Source: JAOUEA01 sp963821935
Lineage (GTDB): Bacteria; Actinomycetota; UBA4738; HRBIN12
Direction: 5' to 3'
Assembly (NCBI GenBank): GCA_963821935.1
Contig: CAWGFM010000004.1
Span: forward strand, 558,001-622,000
Length of the DNA stretch: 64,000 nt
Position 1 is the stretch's first letter; the number at the start of each line of letters is the position of its first letter. Below, piece after piece: positions 32,280 to 41,548 of the stretch. The notes under the pieces are model-generated. The model saw nothing but the letters and a program-made list of their open reading frames with translations, did not search any database and had not been told where the DNA came from. The position numbers and the translations under genes are program-made.

Positions 32280-33887
32280 TCAGACCCGCCCGACCCACGA
32301 GCCGACCCGCATCCGTTCGATCAGGACCGCGATCGTGGCGGTGATCGCCATCAGCAGCACGCTCATGGCGAGCGCCTGACCTCGATTCGCGGCTCCCGGC
32401 TGCGCGAGGAGCCGCACGACGGCGAGTGGCATCGTGGGGGTGTCGAGACGGGCGACGAACGCGGTCGCCCCGAACTCCCCCAGCGCGATCGCGAACGCGA
32501 ACGCCCCCGCGCCCAGGAACGCTCGAGACGACATGGGCAGGACGACATCACGCATCGCGTGGAACGGCGAGGCACCCAGCGAGGCGGCTGACTCCATCAG
32601 GTCGGTCCGGATCGAGGTGAGGACGGGGGCGACCAGCGCCACCACGAACGGCACCGCGACCACGGCCTGCACCACCGCGAGCAACCACGGCTCGCCGCGC
32701 AGATCGAGCGGGGGACTGTCGAACGCCACGACGTAGCCGAACCCCACGGTCACCGCCGACACGCCGAGCGGCACCGCCGACAGCGACCGAAGCCACGAGC
32801 CCCGCGGAGAACGCGCTACCGCGACGGCGGTGAGCCCGCCGATGGCCAGGGCGATCGTCGCCGCGCCCGCCGCGATCAGCAGTGAGTTCGTCACCGCGTC
32901 CACCGCTGAGACGGGCAGGGCGCTGCCCCGTCGCACACTCCCGAGCTGGGTGTAGCGGGACAGCGTCAGGCCACTCGGGCCGTCGATCGAGCGCCATACC
33001 AGGCGCGCGGGCGGCCCCAGCACCGCGAGTGCCGTCAGGGCGGCGGTGATCACCACGAAGGTCCGCTCACCGCGGGTGCGTGGCGATCGGATCGCGTCGC
33101 CCGTACCCACCAGCCTCAGGGGCATCGCGCCTCGAGTTGCGACCGCCGACGTGAGCCACAAGAGCGCGACGACGATGACGACCTGGATCAACGTCAGGGT
33201 CGCGGCGACCGGCAGGTTCAACAGCTGGGTCGTCTGCCGGTAGATCTCCACCTCGATCGTGATCATGCCCGGCCCACCCAGGAGGAGCACGACGCCGAAC
33301 GAGGTGAACGTGAACAGGAAGACGAGCACAGCGGCCCCCACGATCGAGGGACGCGACAACGGCCACAGTACGTCGAGGAACCGGCGGATCCCCCGTGTAC
33401 CCATCTCCGTCGCCATATCCTCGAAGGCCGGGTCCAGCTGCGACCAGAAGCTGCCGACCACCCCCACGACCACGGCGAGGTTGAAGAACACATGGGCCGC
33501 GAACAGCGCCCCGAGCGAGGGATCCGGCCCCGCGAACGCCGTGCCCACGACCACGGTGGGCAGCACGAACGCCACCAGCACGCCGACGCGCAGCACCGAA
33601 CGTCCGGGGAACCGGAAGCGCGCCACCAGGTAGGCCACGGGCAGCCCCGCCGCCAGCGTCAGCGCGGTGGACACCACGGCCTGCCACGAGGTGAACCACA
33701 CCACGTGGCGGAGTCGGTCGTTCCCGAGCACGCCGCCGATCTCGAGGTCGGTCAGCACCGATCCCACGATCGATGCCAACGGGTAGCAGAAGAACGATCC
33801 CAAGAAGGCGAGCGGCACCGCCACCAGCGCCAGTCCGGCTGCTCGGCCCCTCAGCGCAGCATCAGATCGGTCCACCGCTCGACCCAA
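32280..33887 (-). CDS. thiP: ABC transporter permease, ThiP-like fused double domain
   Basis: A 535-residue inner-membrane permease with two binding-protein-dependent transport domains in tandem, about twelve membrane helices. Each half has an EAA-type loop: FEDMATEMGTRGIRRFLDVLWP and LMESAASLGASPFHAMRDVVLP. This fused layout is typical of ThiP and Fe3+ (FbpB) permeases. Thiamine is favoured because the gene follows a thiamine-type binding protein and thiamine pyrophosphokinase under a TPP riboswitch. It overlaps the binding-protein gene by 37 bases. No ATP-binding subunit gene is adjacent. Confidence 0.85.
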   Translation of the reverse strand: MGRAVDRSDAALRGRAAGLALVAVPLAFLGSFFCYPLASIVGSVLTDLEIGGVLGNDRLRHVVWFTSWQAVVSTALTLAAGLPVAYLVARFRFPGRSVLRVGVLVAFVLPTVVVGTAFAGPDPSLGALFAAHVFFNLAVVVGVVGSFWSQLDPAFEDMATEMGTRGIRRFLDVLWPLSRPSIVGAAVLVFLFTFTSFGVVLLLGGPGMITIEVEIYRQTTQLLNLPVAATLTLIQVVIVVALLWLTSAVATRGAMPLRLVGTGDAIRSPRTRGERTFVVITAALTALAVLGPPARLVWRSIDGPSGLTLSRYTQLGSVRRGSALPVSAVDAVTNSLLIAAGAATIALAIGGLTAVAVARSPRGSWLRSLSAVPLGVSAVTVGFGYVVAFDSPPLDLRGEPWLLAVVQAVVAVPFVVALVAPVLTSIRTDLMESAASLGASPFHAMRDVVLPMSSRAFLGAGAFAFAIALGEFGATAFVARLDTPTMPLAVVRLLAQPGAANRGQALAMSVLLMAITATIAVLIERMRVGSWVGRV

Positions 33888-34912
33888 TCCGCTCGATGCT
33901 CGACCACGTCCTGCGCGGGCAGCGACAGCGGGTCATCCACCGCAACACCGAAGCGTTCGAACGGCTCGGGGAGCGGGGTTCCTTCCACGACCGGATACAC
34001 GAACATGCGCAGCGGCACGTCCCGCTGGAACGCCGGCGAGAGCAGGAAGTCGATCACCTGACGGGATTCGGCGGTGTGCGGCGTCCCCGCCAGCACGCCC
34101 GCGTACTCCACTTGCCGGTAACAGCCGTCCGTCACGATCGCGGTCGGTGCCACATCCAACGGTTGCTCCGCGAAGATCACCTCGGCCACAGGACTGGATG
34201 CGTACGACACCACGATCGGCCGGTCACCTTCGCCACCGGCCGCGCCCGAGAACCCGCCGTAGTAGGCCTGCTCCCAGCCTTCGACCACTCGGACGTCGTT
34301 GGCTCGCAGTTGCTCCCAATAGGACTCCCACCCGGGGTCGCCGAAACGCGCGATCGTGGCGAGCAGGAAGGCCAGTCCGGGCGTTGACGTCGCCGGATTC
34401 TGCACCACGGTGAGCCCTCCGTACGCCGTGGTCGTGAGATCCTCCAACCGCGTCGGCGGTGCGATCCGGCGCTCCGCGAACCACGCGCGGTCGACGTTCA
34501 GGCAGACCTCGCCGTGATCGACCGGCACGACGGAACCCGTGGCGTCCGGGGCGAAGCTGGGGTCCACGCCAGCCAACGCCCCGGGCCGGTACGGCTCGAA
34601 CACACCCGCGTCCACCGCGCCCTGCAGCAGGTTGTCGTCCACACCGAACAGCACGTCGCCCTCCGGGTTCCCGGCGCTCAGGATCGCGCGGTTCACGAGT
34701 TGTCCCGCGTCACCGGCCGGCACGATCTTCAGCGTGATGCCGCTCGAGCGTTCGAACCCGTTGACGACCTTCGCACTCACGTCGAACGAGTCGTGGGTCA
34801 ACAGTGTCACCGTGACCCCCGTGTCGGAGCCACGGCCGGGGTCGCCCGTGCATGCGACGAGGATCAGCGACACCACGACGACCGCCACGGCGGAGGCCCG
34901 CCGTCCGTTCAT
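33851..34912 (-). CDS. Thiamine-type ABC transporter substrate-binding lipoprotein
   Basis: A 353-residue secreted lipoprotein: signal peptide with lipobox LVAC (Cys21), then a periplasmic-binding-protein fold (TVTLLTHDSFDVSAKVVNGFE, GDVLFGVDDNLLQGAVDAGVF), much like TbpA/ThiB and the related ferric-binding proteins. The gene overlaps the thiamine pyrophosphokinase stop by 4 bases, so it is co-translated and riboswitch-controlled. The ligand (thiamine or its phosphates) is inferred from that context. Confidence 0.87.
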   Translation of the reverse strand: MNGRRASAVAVVVVSLILVACTGDPGRGSDTGVTVTLLTHDSFDVSAKVVNGFERSSGITLKIVPAGDAGQLVNRAILSAGNPEGDVLFGVDDNLLQGAVDAGVFEPYRPGALAGVDPSFAPDATGSVVPVDHGEVCLNVDRAWFAERRIAPPTRLEDLTTTAYGGLTVVQNPATSTPGLAFLLATIARFGDPGWESYWEQLRANDVRVVEGWEQAYYGGFSGAAGGEGDRPIVVSYASSPVAEVIFAEQPLDVAPTAIVTDGCYRQVEYAGVLAGTPHTAESRQVIDFLLSPAFQRDVPLRMFVYPVVEGTPLPEPFERFGVAVDDPLSLPAQDVVEHRADWVERWTDLMLR

Positions 34913-35544
34913 GAGGTCTCCCCCGGACGGATCGCGAGCACCGCGCCGGACCGAACCTCGATCGAGGCGAGGCTGCCGGAGAACTCGTTGCTGATGCCCA
35001 GGCTGGAACCAGGCTCCAAGTCGCGTCCATCCAGCGGCCAGCGCAACCCCGTTGTTCGCACGCCGCGCGCCGGATCGGCCACCGCGAACAGGCTGATCGT
35101 CTCGCCGGTCCGGCCCTGCAGCGCACGCTCGCGATGGATCGCGTGCGCCTGCGCGTGCCCGAAGATCGCATCGAGCCGGATCCCGGCGAATCGTGGGGCG
35201 ACCATGATCAGCGCGTTGCCGAGCAGTTGGTCGAGCCGGCCGCCGTCGCCGCCGACGATCACCGCTCGCTCGACGCCCTCCTGGAGCGCAGCGCTCAGCG
35301 CCAGATCCAGATCGGTGGCGTCCTTGTCGCGGGGATGCTGCTGGATCCGGCCACCCTCGCGTTCGATCCGCTCGCGCGTCGCGGCAGGGATCGAGTCCAT
35401 GTCGCCCACCAGCAACCCGACGCCGAATCCCAGACGATGCGCTTCGATGGCTCCGATGTCGGCGGCGATCACGAGCGGATCGTCGAGAACGGGGATCTCG
35501 GCTCGCGACGGTCCTCCGCCGCAGAACACCAACGCCGTTCGCAT
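34909..35544 (-). CDS. Thiamine pyrophosphokinase
   Basis: A 211-residue enzyme that transfers diphosphate from ATP to thiamine to give TPP. It shows ADIGAIEAHRLGF, GDMDSIP (metal-binding Asp residues) and HPRDKDATDLDLAL, the family core, followed by GGDGGRLDQLLGN and a beta-sandwich domain. The frame is open to 35583, but that stretch is the riboswitch; the ATG at 35544 (MRTALVFCGGG) is the true start, with its ribosome site inside the riboswitch 3' end. It heads the operon with the binding protein and permease, which suits thiamine salvage. Confidence 0.9.
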   Translation of the reverse strand: MRTALVFCGGGPSRAEIPVLDDPLVIAADIGAIEAHRLGFGVGLLVGDMDSIPAATRERIEREGGRIQQHPRDKDATDLDLALSAALQEGVERAVIVGGDGGRLDQLLGNALIMVAPRFAGIRLDAIFGHAQAHAIHRERALQGRTGETISLFAVADPARGVRTTGLRWPLDGRDLEPGSSLGISNEFSGSLASIEVRSGAVLAIRPGETS

Positions 35545-35549
35545 GATGG

Positions 35550-35641
35550 CTCCCTCCGCCAGCATTACCTGGTTCAGGTTCATCGGGTCGCCGGCGCTTG
35601 AAGCCGACCTCTCAGCCCGGTTGCCCGAGCTCCCCGTTGTG
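35550..35641 (-). promoter_or_regulatory. TPP riboswitch (THI element)
   Basis: On the minus strand the leader holds the diagnostic THI blocks in order: ACGGGGAGC, GGCTGAGAGGTC, GACCCGATGAACCTGAACC and AGGTAATGCTGGCGGAGGGA. The last block ends in GGAGGGA, the ribosome site of the kinase ATG at 35544, so TPP binding would hide the ribosome site and stop translation. It controls thiamine pyrophosphokinase, the binding lipoprotein and the permease. Confidence 0.95.
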
Positions 35642-35652
35642 GTCCGAACGCC

Positions 35653-35658
35653 AGTATA
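35653..35658 (-). promoter_or_regulatory. -10 element TATACT upstream of the TPP riboswitch
   Basis: TATACT on the minus strand would start transcription near 35646, a few bases before the first conserved riboswitch block. The -35 falls near the end of the neighbouring SRPBCC gene and is poor. Confidence 0.5.
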
Positions 35659-35673
35659 GGCGCCTGCCGTCCT

Positions 35674-36123
35674 TCAGCTGCTCGGGCCGATCGCGATGAC
35701 GTGCCGACGCAGACCGTCCATCGCTCGTCCCATGAGCACGCGGAGGATCGGGGCGTAGCCGCGCGCGGCGAGCTCACCGACGACCGGAGCCGCCAGACGG
35801 ATGTCCTCGGTCCACGTGAATCGCACACCGCCCTCGACCGGTTCGAGCTCCCACGTGCCGGTGCCCGAAACCACGCTGCCGTGGCTGATCACCATGCGCC
35901 GGGGCGCCTCCCAGCCGATGACCTCCATGGGCTCGGTGAACGCCGGCATGCCGAACAGCCGGGTGCGCACATCCAATCGAACCCCGACGCCCTCGCGGAT
36001 GTCCGAGACCACCGTGACGCTGTCCGCGTCGAGCATCCAATCGGCCTGGCGCTCCCAATCCATCAACACATGCCAGGCCTCCTCCGCCGTGGCCGGCAGC
36101 ACGATCGATCGTAAGACCCGCAT
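35674..36123 (-). CDS. SRPBCC family protein
   Basis: A 149-residue Bet v1-like protein: MRVLRSIVLPATAEEAWHVLMDWERQADWM at the N-terminus, a GTGTWELEP strand and a long C-terminal helix (YAPILRVLMGRAMDGLRRHV). An upstream ATG at 36186 is open, but the ATG at 36123 begins the first strand. It stands alone between the thiamine operon and hutI. Ligand and role unknown. Confidence 0.78.
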   Translation of the reverse strand: MRVLRSIVLPATAEEAWHVLMDWERQADWMLDADSVTVVSDIREGVGVRLDVRTRLFGMPAFTEPMEVIGWEAPRRMVISHGSVVSGTGTWELEPVEGGVRFTWTEDIRLAAPVVGELAARGYAPILRVLMGRAMDGLRRHVIAIGPSS

Positions 36124-36215
36124 ACGGGAAGTGTCTCGCAGGGCAGCCGTGCGCCACCGACCCAGAACGATGCAGCTACGCTGCAACCGATGCCGTCTTC
36201 ACGCGGGGACAGTCG

Positions 36216-37451
36216 ATGACGAGCCGAGGAGCTGCCGTCGCGGCGGCGTTAGCGACGGCGACCGGCCCATCCCCGTCTCGAGCCGACCGCCTCCCCGCCG
36301 CGGTGACGGAGGACGCCGGCATCGCGTGGGATGAGTACGGCACGATCGTGTACACGGGCCCGGCAGGGGACCTGCCGTGGGCCGCGACCGTGGGCGACGC
36401 CTCGCGGGGCTGCCTCGTGCCCGGGTTCGTGGACTGCCACGTGCACCTGCCGTTCGCCGGCTGGCGGGCCGACGAGTTCGAAGCGCGACTTCGCGGCGCC
36501 GCCTATGCGGACCTGCACGGGGAGGCGGGGGGGATCTTCCGGTCCGCGAGGCAGCTCGCTGCAGCCAGCGACGACGAGGTGCTCGAGTTCTGCCGACCGA
36601 TCCTGGCCGAGATGGTGACCCACGGCACCACCGCCCTGGAGTTGAAGACCGGATACGGCCTCTCGGTCGAGGCAGAGCTTCGGCAGGCTCGGCTCGCTCG
36701 CCGTCTCGCGGACGAGGTCGCGGCCCAAACCTGCACGGTCACGCTGCTCGCCTGCCACGCGGTGCCGGAGGGGCTCGCACGCGCGGACTGGGTTCGTATC
36801 GCGTGCAGCGAGTTGATCCCCGCGGCAGCGGCCGAGGGCCTGGCCGATGCCGTCGACATCTACGTGGAGGACATCGCGTTCTCGCTGGAGGACCTCGACG
36901 CGGTTGCGGCGGCAGCCACGGCCGCCGGCCTCCCGTTGCGTGTGCATGCGGACCAGCTCGGCCCGAGTGGGGCAGCCGCAGCTGCGGTCGCCCTCCGCGC
37001 CCGAAGTGCCGATCACCTCAACCACGCGGGCAGCGATGGCGTCGCCGCGCTCGCGGCGGCCCAGGCGACCGCCGCCGTGCTGCTCCCTGCCTCCACCTTC
37101 GTCCTGCGAGCCGGACTTCCTCCCGCACGTGAGCTGATCGATGCGGGCGCCGCCGTGGCGATCGCCACCGACTGCAACCCGGGCACCTCGCCGGTGTGCT
37201 CGATGCCGGAGACGATCGCGATGGCCTGCACCCAGTACGGCCTCACCCCGCTCGAAGCCCTCACCGCATCGACGGTCAACCCCGCATGGGTGCTGGGCCT
37301 GCACGAGCGGCTCGGCACGCTCGAACCGGGCAAGCGAGCGGACTTCCTGTTGTTGGAGGAAGCCTCGTTCGCTCAGGTGCCCTACCGTCCCGGGCACGAC
37401 CCGGTCGTCAACACCTTCATCGGGGGCGAGCTCGCCGACGGGCGTGACTAG
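36216..37451 (+). CDS. hutI: Imidazolonepropionase
   Basis: A 411-residue amidohydrolase for the third step of histidine degradation, opening imidazolone propionate to formiminoglutamate. It has the metal motif FVDCHVHLPFAGWR, the later VHADQLGPSG His, and ATDCNPGTSP (metal Asp). GGGGAC lies just upstream of the ATG, and a TACGCT -10-like element stands at 36177-36182. It is convergent with the hutH-S51-hutU operon rather than inside it. Confidence 0.93.
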   Translation: MTSRGAAVAAALATATGPSPSRADRLPAAVTEDAGIAWDEYGTIVYTGPAGDLPWAATVGDASRGCLVPGFVDCHVHLPFAGWRADEFEARLRGAAYADLHGEAGGIFRSARQLAAASDDEVLEFCRPILAEMVTHGTTALELKTGYGLSVEAELRQARLARRLADEVAAQTCTVTLLACHAVPEGLARADWVRIACSELIPAAAAEGLADAVDIYVEDIAFSLEDLDAVAAAATAAGLPLRVHADQLGPSGAAAAAVALRARSADHLNHAGSDGVAALAAAQATAAVLLPASTFVLRAGLPPARELIDAGAAVAIATDCNPGTSPVCSMPETIAMACTQYGLTPLEALTASTVNPAWVLGLHERLGTLEPGKRADFLLLEEASFAQVPYRPGHDPVVNTFIGGELADGRD

Positions 37452-37456
37452 GCCAT

Positions 37457-37478
37457 CGCAGACGAGCGGAGCGCTGCG
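37457..37478. terminator. Candidate hairpin between convergent hutI and hutH
   Basis: An inverted repeat CGCAG-N12-CTGCG fills the 31-base gap between the two convergent stops. It has no U-tract and only five pairs, so it is a weak candidate for a shared bidirectional terminator. Confidence 0.3.
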
Positions 37479-37482
37479 GTCA

Positions 37483-39021
37483 TCACTCCAGCGCACCGGC
37501 GGCCGACTCCGCCGCTCGCACCAATGCGCCCGCGCGCACCATCGCGATGGCCTCCGCGATGTCGGGACCGAACTCCCGGTCGGCCGAGAAGAACGGCACC
37601 GAGGCGCGGATCGAGTCGCGCACGGCGCTGGTCGCCGCACCAGGCACCAGCGGGTCGCGCAGATCCAACGCCTGCGCCGCTCCCAGCGCTTCGAGCGCCA
37701 CCACGGTCTCGGCGTTCGTGACGACGTCCCGGGCATGTCGCGCCGACGTCATGCCCATGCTCACGTGATCTTCCTGTCCGGCGCTGGACGGGATGGAATC
37801 CACGGACGCAGGGTGGGCCAGCGACTTCGATTCACTGACGAGTGAAGCCGCCGTGTACTGCACCAGCATGAACCCGGAGTTGAGCCCGCTCTCGTTCACC
37901 AGGAACGCCGGCAGCCCGTTGGACTGCTTCACATCGAGCAACCGGTAGAGCCGGCGCTCGCTGATCGAGGCCAGCGAGACCAGGGCCGTGGCCACCGTGT
38001 CCAGCGCCACCGCCACCGGTTGCCCGTGGAAGTTCCCGCCGCTGCGCACCTCGTCGCCTCCGGGTGCGTCGCCGACGAGCACGATGGGGTTGTCGCTGAC
38101 GCTGCCCGCTTCGACCGAGAGCACGCCGCTCGCGTAGGTGAGCGCATCGCGCGTGGCGCCGTGCACCTGCGGTGCGCACCGCAGCGAGTACGCGTCCTGC
38201 ACCAGGTGATGTGAGTCGCGGTGAGACGCCAGGATCGGCGAGCCGGCCAGCAATCGACGCAGGTTGGCGGCGCTCGCCTGCTGTCCGGGGTGCGGACGCA
38301 GGCGCTGGAGCCGTTCGTCGAACGGCGCATCCGTACCCAGTGCCGCTTCGATCGTCATGGCGGCCACGACATCTGCGGTGCGAGCCAGGGACGCCGCACG
38401 CGCCACCGCCAAGATCCCGACCGCCAGCATCCCCTGTGTGCCGTTGACGAGCGCGAGGCCCTCCTTGGGCTCCAACGTCAGCGGCGTGAGCCCGGCGCGC
38501 GTCATGGCCGCCATCGCCGGCTCGATGCCGCCGTCGGCGGTGAGCACCGCGCCGTGACCGATCATCGGAAGCGCCAGGTTGGCGAGCGGCGCCAGATCGC
38601 CGGATGCCCCCAGCGAACCCTGTTGCGGCACAGCGGGGATCACATCCTGGTTGAGCATCTGCACCATGAGGTCGATGAGCGCCGGACGCACGCCGGAATG
38701 CCCCAACGCCAGCACGTGGGCACGTAACAGCAGCATCGCGCGAGCCTCCTCGCGCGACAGCGGCGTTCCCACGGCCGTCGCATGCGATCGCACGATGCCG
38801 TGCTGCAGTGAAGCGGCTTGAGAGGGATCGACGCGCACGTCGGCGAGCGAGCCGAACCCGGTCGTGATCCCGTAGATCGTGGCGCCGGACGCCACCGCGC
38901 GCTCCACCACGCGGTACGCGGCCTCCACGCGGGCCCTTGGGTCCTGCCCGAGCTCGACCGGTGCGCCGCCGGCGACGGCCACGACGTCATCCAGCGACAG
39001 CGCCTCGCCGAGACCGATCAC
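37483..39021 (-). CDS. hutH: Histidine ammonia-lyase
   Basis: A 512-residue lyase that removes ammonia from L-histidine to give urocanate. The MIO prosthetic group forms from Ala-Ser-Gly in QGSLGASGDLAPLANLAL, and YGITTGFGSLAD near the N-terminus and QEDHVSMGM near the end are family motifs. The frame is open to 39174, but the GTG at 39021 overlaps the S51 peptidase stop by 4 bases and matches the family N-terminus. Third gene of the hutU operon. Confidence 0.94.
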   Translation of the reverse strand: MIGLGEALSLDDVVAVAGGAPVELGQDPRARVEAAYRVVERAVASGATIYGITTGFGSLADVRVDPSQAASLQHGIVRSHATAVGTPLSREEARAMLLLRAHVLALGHSGVRPALIDLMVQMLNQDVIPAVPQQGSLGASGDLAPLANLALPMIGHGAVLTADGGIEPAMAAMTRAGLTPLTLEPKEGLALVNGTQGMLAVGILAVARAASLARTADVVAAMTIEAALGTDAPFDERLQRLRPHPGQQASAANLRRLLAGSPILASHRDSHHLVQDAYSLRCAPQVHGATRDALTYASGVLSVEAGSVSDNPIVLVGDAPGGDEVRSGGNFHGQPVAVALDTVATALVSLASISERRLYRLLDVKQSNGLPAFLVNESGLNSGFMLVQYTAASLVSESKSLAHPASVDSIPSSAGQEDHVSMGMTSARHARDVVTNAETVVALEALGAAQALDLRDPLVPGAATSAVRDSIRASVPFFSADREFGPDIAEAIAMVRAGALVRAAESAAGALE

Positions 39022-39725
39022 GTGGAGGCACCCAGGCGCCTGACGTCGACCGGTATCTGCGTGGCGCCACCCTGGCCGTCGGCCGCAACACGGTAGGCAC
39101 CCGCGCCGGCGTCCGAAACCAGGAACTCGGCGATCTCGGTCCCCACCACGTGCGCCGAGGCGAGGTCGTCGCACGCGTAACCGTCAGGCATCACGCCTTC
39201 GCCGACCAGCCTCCGGAACTCCGGTTGCCGTGCGGGCTCCGAATCGTAGTGGGGACAGAAGCTTCCGGACACGAACCCGAGTCCGTCGGCCAAGGGGTCG
39301 GCCCGGCCGATCAGGAACGAATCGGTGGTGCTCGCCTCGAACCAGCAGTTGGCGCCGGCGCTGCCCCCCGCCATGACCACACCGGACTCCCACGCCTCGC
39401 GCAGGATCGCGTCCACGCCGTGCACCCGCCAGATCGCAAGCATGTTCGCGGTGTTCCCGCCGGCGACCAGCACGACGTCGTGGTCCAGCACGAACCCTCG
39501 AAGATCCTCCACGGTCCGCGCGAACAACGCCAGATCGCGGGGTTCGAACGAATGCGCCGGGAACTGGCGATAGAAGTTGGTCACCCCGCGATCGTTGTCC
39601 CCGGTGGCTGTCGGCACGTAGAGGACCTTGGGCTTGCCGGCACCCGCCAGCTCGAACAGGAACCGGTAGATCGGGTCATCTGACGCCTGGCCGCCCCCCA
39701 TCGCGACGATGTGCCGCTCCGTCAC
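39018..39725 (-). CDS. Peptidase E-like S51 family peptidase inside the hut operon
   Basis: A 235-residue class-I-glutamine-amidotransferase-fold peptidase. The nucleophile elbow AGGSAGANCW carries the catalytic Ser, and the start HIVAMGGGQAS and VLVAGGNTANML are typical. Known S51 members cut Asp-X dipeptides (PepE) or cyanophycin (CphB). It overlaps hutU upstream and hutH downstream by 4 bases each, so it is made together with the histidine-degrading enzymes. A link to liberation of amino acids from a dipeptide or polymer is inferred. Confidence 0.87.
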   Translation of the reverse strand: MTERHIVAMGGGQASDDPIYRFLFELAGAGKPKVLYVPTATGDNDRGVTNFYRQFPAHSFEPRDLALFARTVEDLRGFVLDHDVVLVAGGNTANMLAIWRVHGVDAILREAWESGVVMAGGSAGANCWFEASTTDSFLIGRADPLADGLGFVSGSFCPHYDSEPARQPEFRRLVGEGVMPDGYACDDLASAHVVGTEIAEFLVSDAGAGAYRVAADGQGGATQIPVDVRRLGAST

Positions 39726-41386
39726 CGGTCCCCTTCTTCCATCGGGATGCGCACGCCGCGATCGTGCGCAACCTCGAGCGCTCGGTCGTAGCCGGCATCC
39801 GCGTGGCGCACGACACCCATGCCGGGATCCGACGTCAGCACGCGTTGCAGCCGCTCCGCCGCGTTGCCCGTGCCATCGGCCACCACCACCATGCCCGCAT
39901 GGATCGAGGAGCCGATCCCCACGCCGCCGCCGTGGTGCACGCTCACCCAGTGGGCGCCGGCAGCGGTGTTGATCAGCGCGTTCAGGATGGGCCAGTCGGC
40001 GATGGCGTCGGACCCGTCGGCCATGGCTTCGGTCTCTCGGTTCGGGCTCGCGACACTGCCGGCGTCCAGATGGTCACGTCCGATCACGATCGGAGCCTGC
40101 ACCGCGCCGCTCGCCACCAGCTCGTTGAACCGCTTTCCCGCCCGGTCGCGCTCGCCGTAGCCCAGCCAGCAGATCCGGGCCGGCAGCCCTTGGAACGCCA
40201 CCTTCTCCTTGGCCATCGCGAGCCACCGGTGCAGCCGCTCGTTCTCGGGGAACAGCTCGGCGACCGCGTCGTCGGTGGCGGCGATGTCTGCCGGTTCGCC
40301 CGAGAGCGCAGCCCAGCGGAACGGCCCCTTGCCCTCGCAGAACAGCGGCCGTACGAACGCGGGCACGAACCCGGGATAGCTGAACGCGACTTCATGGGCC
40401 AAGCCCCCTTCCACAGCGCCCGCCCGCAGGTTGTTGCCGTAGTCGAAGACCACCGAGCCCTTCGCCGCGAACGCCACCATGGCCTCGACCTGGGTCGCCA
40501 TGGAGGCATAGGAGCGGGCGACGTACTCGTCGGGCTCACGCCGCAGCGCGTCGGCTTCGGGCATCGAGAGGTGCTCGGGCACGTATCCGCCCAGCGGGTC
40601 GTGGGCGCTGGTCTGGTCGGTGACGATGTCGGCGGGGAAGTCCCGAGCCAGCAGGTGGGTGAAGACCTCGGCGGCGTTGCCCACGAGCCCGATCGACTCC
40701 GCCCGCCTGGCAGCCTTGGCATCCACGGCCCAGGCGACGGCCTCATCGAGGTCGGCCGTTTGGCGGTCCAGGTAGCGGGTCTCGATCCGTCGCTCGATCC
40801 GGGAGGCGTCGACGTCGACGCACAACGCCACGCCTCCGTTCATCGTGACCGCCAGCGGCTGCGCGCCGCCCATGCCGCCCAGGCCACCGGTGAGCGTGAT
40901 CGTGCCGGCGAGCGATCCACCGAAATGCTGCTCGGCGCACTCGGCCAGCGTCTCGTAGGTTCCCTGCAGGATCCCCTGGGTCCCGATGTAGATCCACGAT
41001 CCGGCCGTCATCTGGCCGTACATCGTGAGTCCCTGTGCTTCGAGCGCGCGGAAGGTGTCCCAATCGGCCCATTTGGGCACGAGCAGCGAGTTGGCGATCA
41101 ACACCCGCGGCGCCATGTCGTGGGTACGGAACACCCCCACGGGCTTGCCCGACTGCACCAGCAGGGTCTCGTCATCGGCGAGCGCTCGGAGCGATCGCAC
41201 GATCGCGTCGAACGCCTCCCAGCTGCGAGCGGCCCGCCCGGTTCCGCCGTAGACGACCAGATCCTGCGGGCGTTCTGCCACGTCGGGGTCCAGGTTGTTC
41301 ATGAGCATGCGCATCGCGGCCTCTTGCGGCCAGGAACGACAGGTCAGGGTCCCGCCGCGTGGTGCTCGGATGACACGCGAGCTCAT
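39722..41386 (-). CDS. hutU: Urocanate hydratase
   Basis: A 554-residue NAD-containing hydratase that turns urocanate into imidazolone propionate. Family stretches include QEAAMRMLMNNLDPDVAERP, VYGGTGRAARSW, TGGLGGMGGAQPLAV and the C-terminal SVHHGGGVGIGSS. It starts MSSRVIRAPRG behind a GGGAGG ribosome site and heads the hutU-S51-hutH operon. No dedicated hut regulator lies next to it. Confidence 0.95.
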   Translation of the reverse strand: MSSRVIRAPRGGTLTCRSWPQEAAMRMLMNNLDPDVAERPQDLVVYGGTGRAARSWEAFDAIVRSLRALADDETLLVQSGKPVGVFRTHDMAPRVLIANSLLVPKWADWDTFRALEAQGLTMYGQMTAGSWIYIGTQGILQGTYETLAECAEQHFGGSLAGTITLTGGLGGMGGAQPLAVTMNGGVALCVDVDASRIERRIETRYLDRQTADLDEAVAWAVDAKAARRAESIGLVGNAAEVFTHLLARDFPADIVTDQTSAHDPLGGYVPEHLSMPEADALRREPDEYVARSYASMATQVEAMVAFAAKGSVVFDYGNNLRAGAVEGGLAHEVAFSYPGFVPAFVRPLFCEGKGPFRWAALSGEPADIAATDDAVAELFPENERLHRWLAMAKEKVAFQGLPARICWLGYGERDRAGKRFNELVASGAVQAPIVIGRDHLDAGSVASPNRETEAMADGSDAIADWPILNALINTAAGAHWVSVHHGGGVGIGSSIHAGMVVVADGTGNAAERLQRVLTSDPGMGVVRHADAGYDRALEVAHDRGVRIPMEEGDR

Positions 41387-41548
41387 GGAGCCTCCCGGAC
41401 CATGTCCGTTGGTCGTTCCTTGGTTTCCTGGGCCGCGATGCTACCGGGGACTGCAGCAGCGGGACCTGGCTGCCGATGAGTCTCTGAGACATGACTGATG
41501 CGGGCAACATGCTTGAGCGGAGGTTCGGTGGCCGGTAGCGTCCCCCTG

